A DNA stretch of 64,000 nt, from assembly GCF_021729865.1 (NCBI RefSeq), contig NZ_CP063400.1:5369041-5433040 (forward strand). Direction: 5' to 3'. The translations under genes and the position numbers were made by a program. How positions within the stretch are numbered: position 1 is the first letter of the stretch; each line of letters opens with the position of its first letter. The notes beneath the pieces were generated by a model. The model was not told the origin of the DNA and made no database searches. It saw only the letters and a program-made list of their open reading frames with translations. The stretch comes from Hydrogenophaga sp. SL48. GTDB lineage: Bacteria > Pseudomonadota > Gammaproteobacteria > Burkholderiales > Burkholderiaceae_C. This document shows positions 16,732 to 25,827 of the stretch, piece by piece.

Positions 16732-17986
16732 ATGACCGCCCTTTCCTCCTTCGCAGCTCCGACCCCCGCCGACTGGGGCGTGATCGCCGTGTTTGCCACG
16801 GTGTACCTCGGCATGTTTCTCGGTGGACTGCCGCGCCTGAAGCTGGACCGCTCGGGGGTCGCGCTGCTGGGCGCCATCGCCGTGATTGCGCTCACCGGCC
16901 TGCCGCTGGAAGACGCCGCGCGCTCGGTGGACCTGCCCACCATCGTGCTGCTGTTTGCCTTCATGGTGGTGTCGGCGCAGATGCGGCTGGGCGGTTTCTA
17001 CACCGAGGTCACGCGCCGCGTGGGCGCGCTGCCGCTCTCGCGTGCCGGTCTGCTGGCGGCGCTGATCGTGGTGTCGGGCGCGCTGTCGGCGATCTTCTCC
17101 AACGACATCGTCTGCCTGGCCATGACACCGGTGGTCGCCCAGCTGTGCCTGCAGCGCGGCCTGAACCCGATCCCGTTCCTGATCGGGCTGGCCTGTGCGG
17201 CCAACATCGGCTCGGCCGCGACGCTGATCGGCAACCCGCAGAACATGCTGATCGGTTCGGTGCTGCAGTTGCACTTCGCCGACCACGCGCGCCAGGCGCT
17301 TGCGCCGGTGAGCGTCAGCCTCGCGCTGCTCTGGCTGTGGCTGGCCTACGGGCCGGGCGCGCGGGCCGGGGCGCCCGAATCCGCGCCGTCGGTGCAGGTG
17401 CCGCTGCGCACGGACGGTGAGCCGTTCGACCGCTGGCAGACCGCCAAAGGCCTGGTGGTGGCCACGGCGCTGATGGCGGTGTTCCTGTTCACCGACTGGC
17501 CGCGCGACGTGGCGGCGCTGGTGGGCGCGGGCGTGCTGCTGCTCAGCCGCCGTTTCCACTCTGCCGACGTGATCGGCTTCGTGGACTGGCCGCTGTTGCT
17601 GCTCTTCATCGGCCTGTTCGTGGTGAACCACGCGTTCGAGCAGACCGGCCTGTCCGCGCAGGCCGTGGCCTGGCTGGCCACCCAGGGCGTGCACCTGAGC
17701 GACCCCGGTGCCCTGGTGGTGGTGGGCGTGCTGCTGTCCAACCTGGTGTCGAACGTGCCGGCCGTCATGCTGATGCTGCCGCACCTGGGCACCGACCCGC
17801 AGCAGGCCGGTGTGTTGCTGGCGCTGGTGAGCACCTTCGCCGGCAACCTGCTGCTGGTGGGCTCGATCGCCAACCTCATCGTGGCCGACCTCGCGGCCAA
17901 GGAAGGCATCGTGCTGGACTGGAAACGGCACCTGCTCACCGGGCTGCCGGTGACGCTGGTGTCCCTGCTGGTGGTGTGGGGCTGGT

Positions 17987-17997
<11 letters not shown>
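16732..17997 (+). CDS. SLC13/ArsB-NhaD-type permease
   Basis: A 421-residue polytopic membrane protein starting at ATG 16732. About eleven hydrophobic helices are visible; the duplicated inverted-topology fold of the ion-transporter superfamily shows in NDIVCLAMTPVVAQLC with AANIGSAATLIGNPQNMLIG in the first half and LLSNLVSNVPAVMLMLP with GNLLLVGSIANLIVADLAAKEGI in the second. The SNxxxN-P and GNPxN motifs are the anion/cation-binding hairpins of DASS/ArsB-like carriers. Substrate (dicarboxylate, arsenite or sulfate class) is not decidable from sequence. It converges with and overlaps the ABC ATPase gene by 11 bases. Confidence 0.85.
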
Positions 17998-18761
<764 letters not shown>

Positions 18762-18775
<14 letters not shown>

Positions 18776-19412
18776 TGAGTTTCCTTTCAAGGGAGCGCGC
18801 GGTGAGGCTCACGGGGAAGCACAGCGCGAAATACATCAGGGCCACGCAGCTGTAGACCAGGAAGGGCTGGAAGGTGGCGTTGGTGATCATGGTGCCGGCC
18901 TTGGTGAGCTCGACGAAGCCGATGACGGACGCCAGTGCCGTGCCCTTGATCACCTGCACCAGGAAGCCCACGGTCGGCGCGATGGCGATGCGTGTGGCCT
19001 GCGGCAGCACCACATGGCGCAGCTGCTCAGAGAAGTTCAGCGCCAGGCTCTGCGCCGCTTCCCACTGGCCCTTGGGCACGGCCGCCACGCAGCCGCGCCA
19101 GATCTCGCACAGGAAGGCGCTGGTGTAGAGCGTGAGCGCCAGCGCGGCCGAAACCCAGGCCGAGGTCTCCACGCCAAACAGCGCCAGCCCGAAGTAGGCG
19201 AGAAACAGTTGCATCAGCAGCGGCGTGCCCTGAAAGAGCTGCACGTAGCCGGCCACGAAGCGCTCGGCGCCCGGCCAGCGCGCGGTGCGCGCCACCAGCA
19301 GCGCCATGCCCACCAGCCCGCCGCCGATGAAGGCCACCAGCGAGAGCGCCACCGTCCAGCGCGCGGCCAGCAGCAGGTTGCGCAGGATGTCCCACAACGA
19401 AAAATCAACCAT
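18762..19412 (-). CDS. Polar amino-acid ABC transporter permease (second)
   Basis: A 216-residue permease of the HisM/GlnP family. Helices include LAARWTVALSLVAFIGGGLVGMALLVA and TPLLMQLFLAYFGLALFGVET; the EAA loop with the ATPase-contact motif is EAAQSLALNFSEQLRHVVLPQATRIAIAP. It pairs with the permease at 19554-20222 to form the heterodimeric channel. Its 3' end overlaps the ATPase gene, so translation is probably coupled. The 141 bases between the two permease genes carry a boundary repeat, unusual inside an operon. Confidence 0.94.
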
Positions 19413-19451
19413 GTTGAACTCCGGTGATGCCGCTGCTTGGCCAGGCTGTGT

Positions 19452-19553
19452 GAGTGCCGGCCACCCGAGACCAGGGAGACCGCGGAACGGGCTTGGCCCG
19501 GCCGCTGGTCTCGTCCCCCCTCGGGGGGGAAGGCGCGAAGCGACGCAGGGGGG
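19452..19553. repeat. GC-rich boundary repeat inside an ABC-transporter operon
   Basis: Starts near TGCCGGCCACCCGAGACCAGG and carries GGGAGACCGCGGAACGGGC, CCCCCCTCGGGGGGGAAGGC and GCGAAGCGACGCAGGGGGG. It shares these blocks with the copies at 14292 and 21952. It separates the two permease genes and probably reflects insertion of a mobile repeat into a pre-existing operon; the long hairpin could attenuate expression of the distal genes. Confidence 0.75.
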
Positions 19554-20222
19554 TCATCGTGATCCTCCGAAGATGAAACGCGGGCCGGCCCAGTTCAGCA
19601 GCGCGCGCACGCCCACCGACAGCAGCAGGTAGATGCCGGTGGCGATGATGAAGGCCTCGAACGCGCGGAAGTTGCGGCTCTGGATCAGGTTCGCCGCGTA
19701 GCTCAGCTCCTCGGTGGCGATCTGCCCGCACACCGCCGAACCCAGCATCACGATGATGATCTGGCTGGTCAGCGCCGGCCACACCTTGCGCAGCGCGGGC
19801 GGCAGCACCACGTGCACGAAGGTCTGGGCCTTGCTGAGGGCGAGGCTCGCCGCCGCTTCGAACTGGCCTTTGGGCGTGGCTTCGATGCCGGCGCGCACGA
19901 TCTCGGCCGCATACGCCCCGAGGTTGATCACCATCGCGATCACCGAGGCGATCTCGGGCGTGAGCTTGACGCCCGCCGCCGGCAGGCCGAAGAACACGAA
20001 GAACAGCTGCACGATGAAGGGCGTGTTGCGGATCAGCTCCACATAGGTGCCCGCCACCCAGCGCAGCCACACCGGGCCATGGCTGCGCGACCAGGCGCAA
20101 GCCACCCCCAGCAGCAGGCCGAGCACGGCCGAGATCGCGGTCAGACCCAGCGTCCACAGCACGCCGTGGAACAGCAGGGGCCACTGGGCCAGCACGGCGA
20201 GGAAGTCGAATTCGATGCGCAT
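19554..20222 (-). CDS. Polar amino-acid ABC transporter permease (first)
   Basis: A 222-residue HisQ/GlnP-family permease. Hydrophobic helices alternate with the EAA loop EAAASLALSKAQTFVHVVLPPALRKVWPALTSQ, and the family motif IRNTPFIVQLFFVFFGLP is present. Located between the binding protein (20254-21048) and the second permease, same strand, with a 31-base gap from the former. Together they would move an amino acid or similar polar compound across the inner membrane. Confidence 0.94.
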   Translation of the reverse strand: MRIEFDFLAVLAQWPLLFHGVLWTLGLTAISAVLGLLLGVACAWSRSHGPVWLRWVAGTYVELIRNTPFIVQLFFVFFGLPAAGVKLTPEIASVIAMVINLGAYAAEIVRAGIEATPKGQFEAAASLALSKAQTFVHVVLPPALRKVWPALTSQIIIVMLGSAVCGQIATEELSYAANLIQSRNFRAFEAFIIATGIYLLLSVGVRALLNWAGPRFIFGGSR

Positions 20223-20253
20223 GGCGCCCGTCCTTCGTGTGCGTCAGCCGGGT

Positions 20254-21048
20254 TTATTCAGGCAGCGTGCCGGCCGGGCGGCCGAGCCACTTTTTCGCCA
20301 TCGCATCCAGCTCGCCCGCCTTCTTGGCCGCGAGGATGACCTCGTTGACCTTGGTGCGCAGCGCGTCCTCGCCCTTGGCCACGCCGATGAAGTTGGGGCT
20401 GTCTTTCAGCAGCAGCTTGTATTCGGTGTTGAGCTGCGGGTTGCGCGCCATCAGGTTGCCGGCGACCGACGCACCCGTGGCGATCACCTGCACCTGGCCC
20501 GAGACGAAGGCCGAAACGGTGCCGTTGTTGTCTTCGAAACGCTTGATGTCGGCCGTGGGCGGGGCGAGTTTGGTGAGCTCCTGGTCTTCGATGGCGCCGC
20601 GTGTCACGCCCACCGATTTGCCGGCCAGGTCGGCGAACGAAGCCAGCGGCATCGACTTGGTGGCGAACACCGCCTGGAAAAAGGGCGAGTAGGCGACGGT
20701 GAAGTCGATCACCGCGAGGCGCTCGGGGTTCTTGCCCAGCGTGGAGATCACCAGATCGGCCTTGCGCGTCTGCAGGTAGGGGATGCGGTTGGCGCTGGTC
20801 ACGGGCACCAGTTCCACCTTGGCGCCAAGCTTGGCGGCGATCAGTTTGGCCATGTCCACGTCCAGGCCTTGGGGCTGCAGGTCGGTGCCGACAAACCCGT
20901 AGGGCGGGAAGTCGGTGGGGATGGCGATCTTGATGGTCTTGGACTTCATCACATCGTCCAGTGCGGTCTGGGCGGTGGCCAGGCCGGTGGTGGCCAGCGA
21001 GGCGAGCGCGATGGCGGAAGCGATGAAGGCGCGTTTGTTGAAGTTCAC
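20254..21048 (-). CDS. Amino-acid ABC transporter, periplasmic substrate-binding protein
   Basis: A 264-residue protein of SBP family 3 starting with GTG at 21048. Signal peptide at the N-terminus (basic MNFNKRAFIASAIALASLATTGLATAQ). Lobe motifs KIAIPTDFPPYGFVGTDLQPQGLDVDMAKLIA and ADLVISTLGKNPERLAVIDFTVAY are typical of polar amino-acid binders such as HisJ/GlnH. Its start GTG overlaps the stop of the GntR regulator gene (GTGA), so the regulator and transporter genes are one operon. Ligand not predictable. Confidence 0.94.
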   Translation of the reverse strand: MNFNKRAFIASAIALASLATTGLATAQTALDDVMKSKTIKIAIPTDFPPYGFVGTDLQPQGLDVDMAKLIAAKLGAKVELVPVTSANRIPYLQTRKADLVISTLGKNPERLAVIDFTVAYSPFFQAVFATKSMPLASFADLAGKSVGVTRGAIEDQELTKLAPPTADIKRFEDNNGTVSAFVSGQVQVIATGASVAGNLMARNPQLNTEYKLLLKDSPNFIGVAKGEDALRTKVNEVILAAKKAGELDAMAKKWLGRPAGTLPE

Positions 21049-21788
21049 AGCAGGGCTCCTAGGTAGGTTTCAGCGGGGGGTTGAGGGGTGTCATTGCCGG
21101 TCGGCAAGGGTGCGGGGGTGGCGCGCACCGGGGCGAGCGCCTGGCGCAGGTTGGCCAGCGGGTCGTCCGCCGGGGCCAGGCGCAGGGCCGCCTGCACCTG
21201 CCCGATGTGTTCTTCCATCAGGCGTTCGGCCAGGGCGGTGTCGCCGCGCGTCAGCGCCTCGACGATGGCCACGTGGTCCTGGCACGACTGCACCGCGTCG
21301 TGCGTGGACTGGTAGAGCATGGCGATCAGCGTGGTGCGCGCGGTGAAGTCGCGCAGCGTGTCGGCCAGCAACTGGTTGCCCAGGCACTCGGCCAGGCAGA
21401 CATGGAAGTCACCCAGCAAATAGCTGCGCTGGCCGACGTCGTCGCCTTTGAGCGCGTCCTGTTCCTGTTTCAGGTGTTGCTTGAGCCGCTTGAGGGCGGC
21501 CTTGTCCAGGGGTCCGGTGCGGCGGATCAGCCCGGTCTCGATGACGCGCCGGGCTTCAAAGGCTTCGCGCGCTTCTTCGTGTGAAGGTTGCACCACGTAC
21601 CAGCCGCGGCGCGAACTGACGGTGACGATGCCGCGCGCGGCCAGCCGCACCAGCGCCTCGCGCACCAGGGTGCGGCTGCAGTCGAACAGCATCGAGAGGT
21701 TCTGTTCACCCAGGCGCGTGCCGGGGGCCAGGCGCTGCGCGAGCACGGCTTCGATGATGCGTTGGGCGATGTCGGTGGAACTGACCAT
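21045..21788 (-). CDS. GntR-family regulator with FCD domain
   Basis: A 247-residue FadR-subfamily regulator. Winged HTH: IAQRIIEAVLAQRLAPGTRLGEQNLSMLFDCSRTLVREALVRLAARGIVTVSSRRGWYVVQPS. The helical FCD domain follows (EAREAFEARRVIETGLIRRT ... DVGQRSYLLGDFHVCLAECLGNQLL ... AIVEALTRGDTALAERLMEEHI), with the Asp/His metal-ligand pattern (DFHVCL). It overlaps the binding-protein start by four bases and is the first gene of the transporter operon, so it probably controls its own operon in response to the transported compound or a product. Confidence 0.93.
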   Translation of the reverse strand: MVSSTDIAQRIIEAVLAQRLAPGTRLGEQNLSMLFDCSRTLVREALVRLAARGIVTVSSRRGWYVVQPSHEEAREAFEARRVIETGLIRRTGPLDKAALKRLKQHLKQEQDALKGDDVGQRSYLLGDFHVCLAECLGNQLLADTLRDFTARTTLIAMLYQSTHDAVQSCQDHVAIVEALTRGDTALAERLMEEHIGQVQAALRLAPADDPLANLRQALAPVRATPAPLPTGNDTPQPPAETYLGALL

Positions 21789-21951
21789 GCCGCAGCAGCT
21801 TGCGAAAAGCGTGCCAGCGCCATGCAGGCCTTGTATGCAAGATGGGTGCGCCAGAGTTGTGCGCTGAGCCTGATTTCAGCGGTCAGGTGCACCAGAACAG
21901 CAGGCTGGTGTGCCCAGACTGGTGCCTGAGCGGTGGGCATGCGGTGTCGCC

Positions 21952-22048
21952 CAAGGGCACCGCCGGGCCGCCCTTCGACAAGCTCAGGACGGACGGCCAG
22001 TGCCGCCCCCCATGAGGGGGGGTGACGCGAAGCGGCGCGGGGGGTGTT
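21952..22048. repeat. GC-rich gene-boundary repeat
   Basis: Reads through AAGGGCACCGCCGGGCCGCCC, CAGTGCCGCCCCCCATGAGGGGGG and GACGCGAAGCGGCGCGGGGGGT, close to the copies at 14292 and 19452. It fills most of the space between the GntR promoter (21788) and the lipoprotein 3' end (22052); otherwise that 263-base stretch holds only GntR's upstream region. Confidence 0.75.
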
Positions 22049-22051
22049 TCT

Positions 22052-22972
22052 TCAGTACTGTTCGGCGGTCAGCGAGCGCAGGTCGGTTTCGTAGTCCTTG
22101 AGCACCCGCACCGCGTGGGCCCGCTGTTCGGCGGTGGTGGTGTTGTGCAGGGCGGCGAACTGCTCGCAGCCGCTGCGCACCAGCGCGTCGCTGTAGGCCG
22201 GGAAGCCGGGCGTCGGCGACTGCATGACCCGATCGTGCCAGCCGCGCAGGGCCACCACGGCCGCCGTGGGGTTGCGTTCGGGCTGCAGCTCGCGCAGCGT
22301 CTTCAGCAGGTCGACCTGGCGGCGCAGCCGCTCGGCGTTGACGCGCGACCCGTCGAACGGGGATTGCCGGATGCGCTCGCGCAGCAGCTTCAGCTGCGCG
22401 TCGCTCAGGTCGCCGTACAGCGTCTCGTAGCGGTCGGTGGCGCGCTCCAGCAGGTTGTCGATCCGCTCTTCGGCGCTCACGCGCACGTAGTCCGATTCAA
22501 ACTCCTGGTTGCCTTTGGCGTAGCGGCGCTGCATGTGCTGCAGCTGGGCGGGCGTGAGGGTGGTGGCGAGCCGGGCCATCGGCTCCAGGGCGCGGTCGAC
22601 CATGCGCAGGTAGGCCGTCTGCACCTGGGTGAACTGCACGCATGTCTGTTCGGGGTTGCTGTCGGCGGCGGCCAGCTGCTGCCATTGCTGCAGGCGGCTG
22701 ATGTAGGACGGCAGCTCGCTGCTCCGGTGCCAGGCGAAAAAGCCGTCGATGTCGCGCCGCAGCACGGTGGTCTGCGCGTCGTTCAGGTCGGCGTAGCCGT
22801 CGATCCACCAGTAGCCCAGGCTGGGCGCCTGGTTGTAGGCCAGGCGCACCGCGCTGCACGCCGCCAGCACCAGCGCCAGGGCGGTCAGCAGCAGGCTGCG
22901 GGCGATAATCCGGCCCTTGTTGAAGACCGGTTTCGGCCGTTGGCCCGGTGTGGCCTCAGGAAAGGTGCTCAT
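22052..22972 (-). CDS. DUF6279-type lipoprotein
   Basis: A 306-residue protein starting at ATG 22972. The N-terminus has a 30-residue Arg/Lys-containing leader, a hydrophobic run (SLLLTALALVLAAC) and a lipobox LAAC, so it is a predicted lipoprotein. The mature part is helical (SAVRLAYNQAPSLGYWWIDGYADLNDAQTTVLRRDIDGFFAWHR, then LTPAQLQHMQRRY), matching the DUF6279 pattern common in Burkholderiales. Function is unknown. It is divergent from glmU and the two start codons share a single CATG at 22970-22973, so no promoter can lie between the reading frames and each must sit inside the other gene. Confidence 0.75.
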   Translation of the reverse strand: MSTFPEATPGQRPKPVFNKGRIIARSLLLTALALVLAACSAVRLAYNQAPSLGYWWIDGYADLNDAQTTVLRRDIDGFFAWHRSSELPSYISRLQQWQQLAAADSNPEQTCVQFTQVQTAYLRMVDRALEPMARLATTLTPAQLQHMQRRYAKGNQEFESDYVRVSAEERIDNLLERATDRYETLYGDLSDAQLKLLRERIRQSPFDGSRVNAERLRRQVDLLKTLRELQPERNPTAAVVALRGWHDRVMQSPTPGFPAYSDALVRSGCEQFAALHNTTTAEQRAHAVRVLKDYETDLRSLTAEQY

Positions 22973-24380
22973 GTCGTTCCCTGTGGATGTGGTGGTGATG
23001 GCGGCCGGCAAGGGCACGCGCATGAAAAGCAGCAAGCCCAAAGTGTTGCACCGTTTGGGCGGGCGCGCTCTGGCCCAGCATGTGATCGACACCGCGGCCC
23101 GGGTCTCGGCCCGTTCGGTGGTGGTGATCACCGGCCATGGTGCCGAGCAGGTGGAGGCGGGATTGGTCGCACCGGTGTCGGAGTCGGGCCACGCGCTGAA
23201 GTTGCAATATGTGCGCCAGGAACCCCAGATGGGCACCGGTCATGCGGTGCAGCAGGCCGTGCCGGTGCTGGCCGACGACGGCGTGACCCTGGTGCTGTCG
23301 GGCGATGTGCCGCTCACGCGGCCCGAGACGCTGCAGGCTTTGCTGGACCTCTGCGGCGGCGAGCGCCTGGCCTTGCTGACGCTGGACATGGCCAACCCGA
23401 CCGGCTACGGGCGCATCGTGCGCGAGGCCGACGGCTCGGTGGCGGCCATCGTCGAACACAAGGACGCCAGCGACGCGCAGCGCGCGATCACCGAGATCTA
23501 CAGCGGCATCATGGCCGTGCCCACCCGGCTGCTGCGGGGCTGGCTCGCGCGCCTGGACAACCAGAACGCCCAGGGTGAGTACTACCTGACCGACGTGGTG
23601 AAGTTCGCGGTGGCCGACGGGCAAAGCGTGCAGGCGCACCGCATCAGCGACGCCGTGCAGGTCGCGGGCGTCAACAGCCCGCTGCAACTCGCCGAGCTGG
23701 AGCGAGCGCACCAGAAGCGCGTGGCGGAAGCGCTCATGGAGCAGGGCGTGCGCCTGGCCGACCCGGCGCGGCTGGACGTCCGGGGCATCCTCAGCTGCGG
23801 GCAGGACGTGGACATCGACGTGAACTGCGTGTTTGAAGGCCAGGTGAGCCTCGGCGAGGGCGTGCGCATCGGCGCAAACTGCGTGATCGCCAACGCCCAC
23901 ATTCACGACGGCGCCGTGATCCACCCTTTCACCCACATCGACGGCGAGAAGCTCGGCGTGAGCGTGGGGGCGGGCGCGCTGATCGGCCCATTCGCGCGGC
24001 TGCGCCCGGGCGCGCAGCTGGGGCGCGAGGTGCACATCGGCAACTTCGTGGAAGTGAAGAACAGCACCCTGGCCGACGGCGCCAAGGCCAACCACCTGGC
24101 CTACCTGGGCGACGCCACGGTGGGCGAGCGGGTGAATTACGGCGCGGGCAGCATCACCGCCAACTACGACGGCGCCAACAAGCACCGCACCGTGATCGAG
24201 GCCGACGTGCACGTGGGCAGCAACTGCGTGCTGGTGGCGCCGGTCACGATCGGCGCGGGTGGCACGGTGGGGGGCGGTTCGACCATCACCAAGAGCACAC
24301 CGCCGGGCGCCCTGAGCGTGGCGCGCGGCAAACAGGTGGTGCTGCCGAACTGGCAGCGCCCCGCGAAGAAAAAGCCCTGA
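22971..24380 (+). CDS. glmU: Bifunctional UDP-GlcNAc pyrophosphorylase / GlcN-1-P acetyltransferase
   Basis: A 469-residue enzyme. Residues ~5-230 form the uridyltransferase: VVMAAGKGTRMKSSKPKVLHRLGGRALAQHV (LxxGxGTRM-K signature), then QEPQMGTGHAVQQAVP and VLSGDVPL. Residues ~250-455 form the left-handed beta-helix acetyltransferase with hexapeptide repeats (HIGNFVEVKNSTLADGAKANHLAYLGDATVGERVNYGAGSITANYDG). It converts GlcN-1-P to UDP-GlcNAc, precursor of peptidoglycan and LPS. ATG 22971 is supported by homologous N-termini; the frame's upstream part is antisense to the lipoprotein. The amino-sugar partner glmS lies 1.4 kb downstream, with two genes between. Confidence 0.98.
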   Translation: MSFPVDVVVMAAGKGTRMKSSKPKVLHRLGGRALAQHVIDTAARVSARSVVVITGHGAEQVEAGLVAPVSESGHALKLQYVRQEPQMGTGHAVQQAVPVLADDGVTLVLSGDVPLTRPETLQALLDLCGGERLALLTLDMANPTGYGRIVREADGSVAAIVEHKDASDAQRAITEIYSGIMAVPTRLLRGWLARLDNQNAQGEYYLTDVVKFAVADGQSVQAHRISDAVQVAGVNSPLQLAELERAHQKRVAEALMEQGVRLADPARLDVRGILSCGQDVDIDVNCVFEGQVSLGEGVRIGANCVIANAHIHDGAVIHPFTHIDGEKLGVSVGAGALIGPFARLRPGAQLGREVHIGNFVEVKNSTLADGAKANHLAYLGDATVGERVNYGAGSITANYDGANKHRTVIEADVHVGSNCVLVAPVTIGAGGTVGGGSTITKSTPPGALSVARGKQVVLPNWQRPAKKKP

Positions 24381-24407
24381 GGGGCCGGCCCGGCAAGTGC
24401 GCGGCGC

Positions 24408-25112
24408 TCAGGCGCGCCGGCGGACGCCTTCCATCTTGCGGTCGAGATCGTTCTTGCGGTCGGCCTTGGCCTCGCCCAGTCCCATGAGGCCACTCAGGCC
24501 CATGACCTCGGATTCCCGGAAACCGGTGATGGGATAGACCAGGGTGTCGTAGTCCGACATCTTGGATTCCAGGCGCTGGCGCACGCTGTCCTGGACCTCC
24601 ACTTCCTGGGGCTTGGGTCGCGGCAGGGCCGCCAGGTCCAGCTGGCGCCGGAAGTCGTCGGGTGACGGCATGCGGTGGATGCTGTTCTTCAGGAACAGGA
24701 AGCGCACGCCGGCCGTTTTGAGGATGCGGTTCTTGATCTTCAACTGATGGGCTCTGGCCTTGGCGTTGCTCAGGTGGTATTGCTCCACGTCGAACGCAAA
24801 CACAGGGCGCCCTTCGGAGTCGCACACCACGAAGTCCACTTTCTGGGTCGTCAGCCGCTCTGTCGCGCGCTTGCGGTCACTGGCGCGGCGGATCGACAAC
24901 ATGTTACGCAACGGCAAGTTGGGCAGCACCACCTGATCGGGAAACGTCTCGCGCAGGTAGTCCAGCATGATGACCTGCTCGGGGGTGAGGATCCGCTCGG
25001 GGGTGTAGCGGTCTTCGCGACCGGACACTGTCCTGAAATAGCGGCGATACACCCAGACACCCAGCGCCACCAGGGCGATGGCCACCACAAACGCAACCCA
25101 CAATGGAAACAT
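24408..25112 (-). CDS. DUF2726 nuclease-fold protein
   Basis: A 234-residue protein starting at ATG 25112 with GGAGGTTTC upstream. One N-terminal membrane helix (LWVAFVVAIALVALGVWVYRRYF) is followed by a soluble DUF2726 domain: RILTPEQVIMLDYLRETFPDQVVLPNLPLRNMLSI, then KVDFVVCDSEGRPVFAFDVEQYHL (PD-(D/E)xK-like core with Asp in VDFV and Glu in DVEQ) and FLFLKNSIHRMPSPDD. The fold is related to restriction endonuclease-like enzymes; no reaction has been assigned. Convergent with glmU. Confidence 0.8.
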   Translation of the reverse strand: MFPLWVAFVVAIALVALGVWVYRRYFRTVSGREDRYTPERILTPEQVIMLDYLRETFPDQVVLPNLPLRNMLSIRRASDRKRATERLTTQKVDFVVCDSEGRPVFAFDVEQYHLSNAKARAHQLKIKNRILKTAGVRFLFLKNSIHRMPSPDDFRRQLDLAALPRPKPQEVEVQDSVRQRLESKMSDYDTLVYPITGFRESEVMGLSGLMGLGEAKADRKNDLDRKMEGVRRRA

Positions 25113-25195
25113 GAAACCTCCGGGCAACTACGCCATTTTTGTGACGGAATTTTAGGTGGCCGTTACGCGAGTGGGGCGGTGATAACCCTTTGTTA

Positions 25196-25690
25196 CTACC
25201 GGATGTGGCTTGGCAGCGGCAACCTGGGGTCGAACTTGGCCCGGCGCAGGCTGAAGAAGGCCTTGACGTTGCGCACGTTGGCGTCGCTGGTGAACAGGCG
25301 TTGCGCCAGCGCCAGGTGGTCGGGCATGTCGCGGCTGTGCACCACCAGCACAAAGTCCGGCCCCGGGCTGACCCGGTAACACTGTTGCACCGCCGGGTCG
25401 GCGACCGCGCGGTCTTCGAAAGCCTGCAACTGCTCGGCGCCCTGGCGTTCCAGCGTGATCTCGACCAGGGCGGTGAGGCCATGGCCTGTCAGGGCCGCCA
25501 GGCGGTCCGGTTGCAGCACGGCCACCTGGCGCTCGATCAGCCCCAGCGCATGCAGGCGTTTGATGCGCCGCAGGCTGGTGGGCGGCGAGACGTGGGCCAG
25601 CTCCGCCAGACGCTGGTTGCTCAGCGACGCATCGTCCTGCAGCAGGCTCAGCAAGCGAAGATCGGCTTCATCCAGTTCAACGGATTCCAT
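25196..25690 (-). CDS. Lrp/AsnC-family transcriptional regulator
   Basis: A 164-residue regulator. Winged HTH with LDEADLRLLSLLQDDASLSNQRLAELAHVSPPTSLRRIKRLHALGLIERQVAVLQPDRL, then the RAM ligand-binding domain (GLTALVEITLERQGAEQLQAFEDRAVADPAVQQCYRVSPGPDFVLVVHSRDM). Members bind amino acids. It is divergent from glmS; the 137-base AT-rich intergenic region (25691-25827) is likely to hold both promoters and its own operator. Confidence 0.92.
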   Translation of the reverse strand: MESVELDEADLRLLSLLQDDASLSNQRLAELAHVSPPTSLRRIKRLHALGLIERQVAVLQPDRLAALTGHGLTALVEITLERQGAEQLQAFEDRAVADPAVQQCYRVSPGPDFVLVVHSRDMPDHLALAQRLFTSDANVRNVKAFFSLRRAKFDPRLPLPSHIR

Positions 25691-25827
25691 AAATCACCAG
25701 AGTATGGTTTGAAAATTTCATGCCTCTGCGAATAAGGAATTATCTTCCGTAAACTGCAAAAACAAGACTGAAAATTTCCTTTGATGATGGGTAGCATGCG
25801 TTTCACGTTGATTTTCTGGAGCATGGC
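25691..25827. promoter_or_regulatory. AT-rich divergent promoter region between the Lrp-type gene and glmS
   Basis: Between the two divergent starts, this stretch is much richer in A/T than its surroundings, for example GTTTGAAAATTTCATGCC and GACTGAAAATTTCCTTTG. The AAAATTTC motif occurs twice, about 62 bases apart (25710-25717 and 25772-25779), which could be binding sites for the Lrp-type regulator (inference). No glmS ribozyme is expected here; that element belongs to Gram-positive bacteria. Confidence 0.55.

Noticed and set aside
25691..25827. glmS ribozyme or riboswitch
   Set aside because: That RNA is known from Gram-positive bacteria and nothing in this sequence matches its core; the Lrp-type gene sits directly upstream.
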